Assembly: GCA_902470925.1 (NCBI GenBank)
Contig: CABRIF010000091.1
Coordinates: forward strand, 1-9,723
Direction: 5' to 3'
Length of the DNA: 9,723 nt
Source of the DNA: an uncultured Collinsella sp.
Lineage (GTDB): Bacteria > Actinomycetota > Coriobacteriia > Coriobacteriales > Coriobacteriaceae
Shown: positions 4,939-9,723 of the stretch, one piece after another
Layout: every line of letters starts with the position of its first letter
Numbering within the stretch: the first letter of the stretch is position 1
The notes under the pieces: model-generated
The model's input: the letters and a program-made list of their open reading frames with translations, nothing else
What the model was told of the DNA's origin: nothing
Database searches by the model: none
Position numbers and translations under genes: made by a program

Positions 4939-7900
4939 ATGCACAAGTCTGCATTGCCCGGCTGCCATCGCCCGCGCCGCGGCATGGGTGTGCGCATCGC
5001 ACGCTCGGCACTGGTGGTGGCGCTGGCCGCTGCCATGGCGATCCCGGCGCCGCTCATGGCGGCACCGCGCGCCCGGACGCAGGAGGCGGCCGCATCCAAC
5101 GCTGCGGATGCCAACCCCTTGCGCCTGTGGTACGATGAGCCGTCGAGCGCGTTTGCCGGCCAGGATGAGAACGGCGCCAAGACCTGGGAGAAGCGCACCT
5201 TGCCGATCGGCAACGGCGACATGGGCGCCAACGTCTACGGCGAGATCGCCCGTGAGCACCTGACGTTCAACGAAAAGACGCTGTGGACCGGCGGTCCGAG
5301 CAAGAGCCGCAAGAACTACCAGGGCGGCAATCTGGACGAGAAGGGCAAAGACGGCGAGACCCTGAAGAAGATCCAGAAGCTGTTCGCCGAGGGCAAGGCC
5401 GACGAGGCCTCCAAGCTCTGCGACCAGCTCACCGGCTCACAGGACGGCTATGGCGCCTATCAGCCCTGGGGTGACATCTACCTGGCGCATACCGATCTGG
5501 CCGACAAGGACGCGCAGGACTACGTGCGCGACCTCGACCTCACGAGCGGCATCGCCCACGTGTCCTTTGCGGCGAAGGGCACGACCTTCACCCGCGAGTT
5601 CTTCATGAGCCACCCGGACAACGTGCTGGTGGGCCACCTCACCGCCGAGGGCTCCGGTGCGCTCAACCTGGAGATCTCGTTCCCCTCCAAGCAAAAGGGG
5701 ACCACCAAGGCCGAGGGCAACACCTTGCGCCTGTCCGGCGAGATCGCCGACAACCAACTCAAGTACGACTCGATCTTGACGGTGAACACCGATGGGGCGG
5801 GTCGCGTCGAGGCCGCTGGCGACAAGCTCAAGGTCACCGGTGCGCACGAGCTCACCTTCACGGTGGCAGCCGCGACCGACTACAAGAACGACTACCCGAG
5901 CTACCGCACGGGCGAGAGCGCCGACGCCCTGCATGCGCGTGTGCAGAACACCGCCAGCGCTGCCGCGGCCAAAAGCATTGACGAGCTGCGCCAGGCGCAC
6001 GAGGCCGACTACGGCGCGCTCATGGACCGCGTGTCGCTCGATCTGGGCGCCGGCGACAAGGTCTCGAGCAAGACCACCGATGCGCTGCTGGCCGCCTACA
6101 ACGACGGTTCGGCCACCGAGGCGGAGCGCCGTCAGCTCGAGGTCATGCTCTTCCAGTACGGCCGCTACCTCACCATCGGCTCGTCGCGCGAGGACTCGCA
6201 GCTGCCGAGCAACCTGCAGGGCGTGTGGAACGACAAGACGAACCCCAGCTGGGCGTCCGACTACCACATGAACGTGAACCTGCAGATGAACTACTGGCCC
6301 ACCTATTCCACGAACCTCGCCGAGTGCGCGCGCCCGCTCATCTCCTACGTGGACTCCCTGCGCGAGCCCGGCCGCGTGACCGCCAAGATCTACGCCGGCA
6401 TCGAGACCGAGGACGGCGACACGAAGGGCAACGGCTTCATGGCCCACACCCAGAACACGCCGTTCGGCTGGACCTGCCCGGGTTGGTCGTTCAGCTGGGG
6501 CTGGTCGCCGGCGGCCGTGCCGTGGATCTTGCAGAACACCTATGACTCCTGGCGCTACACCGGCGACCTCGAGCAGCTGAAAAACGATATCTACCCGGCC
6601 CTGCGCGAGGAGGCGGTGCTCTACAGCCAGCTGCTGACCAAGGACGCCGACGGCAAGTACATCATCTCGCCGGCCTATTCGCCCGAGCACGGGCCTCGCA
6701 CGGCCGGCAACACCTACGAGCAGACGCTCGCCTGGCAGCTGTTCCACGACGCCATCGAGGCCGGCAAGATCGTGGGCGAGGACGCCGCGGTCCTGGCGGG
6801 GTGGCAGGAGAAGTTCGACAACCTGCGCACCCCGATCGAGATCGGCGCAGACGGCCAGATCAAGGAATGGTACGTCGAGGACGCCTTCAACAAGGATGCC
6901 AGCGGCAAGACGCTCGGCGAGGGCTTCGGCCACCGCCATCTCTCGCACATGCTCGGCCTGTTCCCGGGCACGCTCATTTCGGTTGACACGCCTGCGTGGT
7001 TCGAGGCCGCCCGCACGTCCATGAACCTGCGCACCGACAGCTCCACCGGCTGGGGCATGGGGCAGCGCATCAACACCTGGGCGCACCTGCGCGACGGCGA
7101 CCGCGCCTATAAGCTGCTGGGCAACCTGTTCAAGAGCGGCATCTACGCCAACCTGTGGGACACCCACCCGCCCTTCCAGATCGACGGCAACTTCGGCGCC
7201 ACCTCCGGCATCGCCGAGATGCTGCTGCAGAGCAGCAGCGGCTATATCGACCTGCTGCCCGCGCTGCCGAGCTCCTGGGAGTCCGGCTCGGTTGAGGGCC
7301 TGGTGGCCCGCGGCAACTTCGTGGTGTCCATGAACTGGGAGAAGAGCAAGCTCGCCTCCGCGCGCATCGAGTCGCGCCAGGGCGGGCAGGCCACCGTCCA
7401 GGTGGACGACGCGGCGCTCGCCTCGGTGACCGACGCGGACGGCCGGGCGGTCGACATCCGCGCGATCAGCGCCGACCGTATCGCGTTCGACACGGTGGCC
7501 GGCGGCACCTACACCGTAAGCATGATCCCCGACACTGCGGCACCCTCGGCGCCCACCGGGCTCGCCGCGGTGAAGGTCGCCGACGATGAGGCGCAGCTCA
7601 GCTGGGATGCGGTTGCGCCTGCGGAGGGCTCGGACGCGAAGGTGACCTACACCCTCTACCGTCGCGTGGCCGACGGCGAGTGGTTGCCCTGCGCCACGGG
7701 GCTCACCGCCACTTCCTATACCGATCAGGAGGCCTTCGATTTCCTGGGTGACCTCACCTACAAGGTTTGCGCCGTGGCCGATGGACGCTGGGGCGCGGCG
7801 AGCGATCCGGTTGCCGTCTCCGACCTGCGCGGCATGGCCGGCATGATCGACGACCAGGATGCGCGCATTGTCTACAGCGGCGGCTGGGGCAACTGGACCA

Positions 7901-9703
7901 GCGATGCGGCCAACTATGGCGGCACGATCAAGTTCCTGGAGGACCCTGCGGGCACCGAGACGGCCACGCTGACGTTTGCCGGCACTGGAATCGAGGTTGT
8001 GAGCTGCAAGAACGCCGATCGCGGCACGCTTGAGATCGCGGTCGACGGCAAGGTCGTCGACACCGTGGACACCTACGCGGCATCCACGCAGCGCCAGCAG
8101 ACGGTGTTCTCCAAGACCGATCTTGCCGCCGGCCTGCACACCGTGACAGTCCGCGCAACCGGTGAGAAGAAGCAGGGGAGCAAGGCGAAGGTCGAGCTCG
8201 ACGCCTTCCGCGTGCTCGACCGCGACGCGGTGCCCGCCAAGGCCGTGCGCGTGTCCTCGGCAAGCGGGATGACCACCGTGGCCACGCCGGGTTCGACCGT
8301 GCAGATGCGCGCAACCGTGGAGCCGTCCGATGCAAGCCGCAAAGATGTGGTGTGGTCGGTGGCGAAGAAGAGCGGTTCTGCCGCCGCCACCATCGATGCC
8401 GATGGCCTGCTCGCCATCACAGGCGGTGCCGGGACCGTGACGGTGACGGCTGCGGCATCCGACGGCTCCGGCGTCTCGGGCAGCTGCGATATCACGCTTG
8501 CCCCGGCGGCGGGCACCGCGAGCGTCATCGAGGATTCCGTCGACAGCAAGACGCCGAACACCGCCGGTGGCATGGTGGCGTGGAGTGACGGCTGGTCCAC
8601 CTGGGCCGGCGAGGCCGACAAGCACCACGGCGGCACCAAGACCGAGACCGGCCAGGACGGCGTGGGCAAGAAGGTGACCGTGACCTTCACCGGCACGGGC
8701 ATCCGGGTCTTCGCCCAGAAGCACCGGAACTTCGCCGCCTTCGACGTGAAGCTCGACGGCAAGGCGAAAGACACGGTGAGCCTCGACGGCTCGGCCGACG
8801 GCGACCCGCAGCAGAAGATCCTCGAGGTCACGGGGCTCGACGCGGGCACGCACACCCTGGAGCTCACCGTTGCCGCGCGCGACGGCAAAAAGCAGGCCAA
8901 CGTGGACTACTTCGAGATCCTGGGCGCGCAGGCAACTGTTGACAAGGCGGCCCTGCAGCGCGCCATCGAGGATGCCGCGGCGCTTGAGGAGGCCGACTAC
9001 ACGCCCGCGACCTGGAAGCCCTTCAAGGCGGCCCTCGATGCGGCCGTGAAGGTCATGAACGACGCCGACGCGGACGCGGCGGCGGTGGCGAAGGCCGCCG
9101 AGGCGCTTGCCGCCGCGCAGGCGGGCTTGGCTGCGGCCGAGATCGCCCTGCCCGTGGTGCCCGAGGGTGCAGAGCTGGGCGTGACCGCGGTCGAGTCGAG
9201 CGCGTTCGCCCTGTACTGGGATCCGGTTGAGGATGCGGCCGGCTACGTGGTGACCGCGACCACAACCGACGGCCAGGCGCTCGAGGAGGTTGCGTGCGAC
9301 CAGGCGCATGCGCGCATCACCGGGGCCGCGCCCGCTACCACCTACGAGGTGCGGGTGTATGCGGTGAACCGGGCGGGCAAGCGCTCCGAGCGCGCGATCG
9401 CCGGGACGGTGACCACCTTGCCGGCAGCCTCCATGCGCGGCCCCGCCACGCCGGAAAACATCAAGCTTGCCGCCTCGAAGGATGAGGGTGAGGCCACGCT
9501 GAGCTGGGATGCCTCGGTCGACCCGCAGGGCGATGAGGTGACCTACCGCGTGTATGTGAACGGCCGTGAGCTTGCCTCCACCACGGCGTGCCAGGTGGGG
9601 TTGGAGCAGCTCGAGCGCGATGCGGTCTATCAAGTCCGCATCGTGGCGCTCGACGAGGACGGCAACGCCTCCCTGCCCGCGGCCTTCCATTTCACCTATG
9701 CGG
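4939..9703 (+). CDS. Secreted multi-modular GH95 alpha-1,2-L-fucosidase (3' end missing)
   Basis: At least 1588 residues, open at the window end. Residues 1-42 are a signal peptide: basic n-region, hydrophobic ALVVALAAAMAIPAPLMA, cleavage probably near MAA/PR. The catalytic part (about 60-862) matches GH95, inverting enzymes that release terminal alpha-1,2-fucose. Its beta-rich N-terminal region has LPIGNGDMGANVYG. The helical barrel carries SSREDSQLPSNLQGVWN, then DYHMNVNLQMNYWP with N445 and N447 at the positions of the family's paired catalytic Asn residues. Glu583 in SPEHGP fits the general acid. Asp749 in FQIDGNFG fits the third catalytic site. Then follow FN3 (865-963), a beta-sandwich module (967-1094), a bacterial Ig-like domain (about 1098-1188), a second beta-sandwich module (1194-1328), FIVAR (1334-1402), FN3 (about 1404-1495) and FN3 (from 1502). 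It probably acts on mucin, host glycans or milk oligosaccharides. Linkage preference and surface anchoring cannot be read from this sequence. Confidence 0.93.
7837..8220 (+). repeat. Beta-sandwich module 1 within the fucosidase
   Basis: Residues 967-1094. Landmarks are YSGGWGNW, YGGTIKF, ATLTFAGTGIEVVS, DGKVVDTVDTY, QQTVF, LAAGLHTVTVRATG and VELDAFRVL. The same landmarks recur in the same order in module 2 (8518-8922), so the two are divergent copies. The pattern is that of galactose-binding-like, carbohydrate-binding folds. The ligand is unknown. Confidence 0.75.
8518..8922 (+). repeat. Beta-sandwich module 2 within the fucosidase
   Basis: Residues 1194-1328. The matching landmarks are WSDGWSTW, HHGGTKT, VTVTFTGTGIRVFA, DGKAKDTVSLD, QQKIL, LDAGTHTLELTVAARDG and VDYFEIL. 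It is slightly longer than module 1 and separated from it by the Ig-like domain. The conserved Trp pair in GW..W is a good candidate for sugar stacking, but this is inferred. Confidence 0.75.
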
Positions 9704-9723
9704 CTGTCTCTTATACACATCTC
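9704..9723 (-). other. Nextera mosaic-end adaptor remnant (not genomic)
   Basis: The last 20 bases begin CTGTCTCTTATACACATCT, the reverse complement of the transposase mosaic end seen at 29-47. The genomic sequence therefore stops at about 9703, inside the fucosidase gene. A long minus-strand frame that starts here (MCIRDS...) takes its first residues from this adaptor. Confidence 0.97.

Noticed and set aside
4949..5010. Tat export signal in the fucosidase, because of the RPRRG sequence
   Set aside because: The twin arginines are not followed by the usual hydrophobic FLK-type residues and lie well before the hydrophobic core; an ordinary Sec signal is more likely.
3023..5011. A 662-aa open frame on the minus strand, opposite the nicotinate phosphoribosyltransferase
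   Set aside because: Low-complexity His/Arg/Gly composition, no ribosome site, and the plus strand encodes a well-conserved enzyme over the same bases.
5437..9720. A 1427-aa open frame on the minus strand, opposite the fucosidase
   Set aside because: It is a by-product of the strong GC codon bias of the plus-strand gene. Its first residues come from the adaptor, it is His/Gly/Arg-rich without any domain, and the plus frame has clear catalytic motifs.
1..9723. CRISPR array, transposase, prophage or defence system
   Set aside because: No regularly spaced repeats, insertion-sequence ends, phage genes or defence domains were seen in any frame.

Overview
The window is one assembled fragment of a GC-rich bacterial chromosome. 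Both ends carry Illumina Nextera adaptor sequence (positions 1-47 and 9704-9723), so the biological sequence is about 48-9703. High GC, actinobacterial-style codon use, good Shine-Dalgarno sites and the gene set (a multi-modular secreted fucosidase, a nicotinate phosphoribosyltransferase, a PflX-type radical SAM protein) suggest a gut actinobacterium. A member of the Coriobacteriia such as Collinsella fits well, but this is an inference and no marker gene here proves it.

Left part (48-1400): a complete tRNA-Ala(CGC) with its own strong promoter lies just downstream of a PflX-like radical SAM gene, both on the minus strand. To the right of that gene, on the plus strand, is a non-coding region. 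It holds a strong candidate for a 6S-type regulatory RNA (about 1398-1566): a long closing helix, an internal bubble carrying a small hairpin on its 3' side, an apical rod and a terminal U tract.

Middle part (1570-4550), all plus strand: two small genes in AT-richer DNA (an unrecognised 75-aa protein and a 101-aa membrane protein, 9 bases apart); then a 171-aa protein with a charged coiled coil, an Ala/Pro-rich linker and a C-terminal membrane anchor; then, 42 bases on and probably in the same transcript, a nicotinate phosphoribosyltransferase of NAD salvage.

Right part (4551-9703): a 392-base non-coding stretch with short inverted and direct repeats that could be operators, followed by a very large secreted glycoside hydrolase of family GH95 (alpha-1,2-L-fucosidase type). 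The catalytic Asn, Glu and Asp motifs are present. They are followed by FN3, beta-sandwich, Ig-like, beta-sandwich, FIVAR and two more FN3 modules. The gene is open at the end of the window, so any cell-wall anchor is not seen. Its likely job is removing fucose from mucin or milk-type glycans outside the cell.

I found no CRISPR array, transposase, phage gene or obvious defence system. The most interesting items are the 6S-like RNA, the modular fucosidase with its duplicated beta-sandwich modules, and the small unassigned membrane-protein genes.
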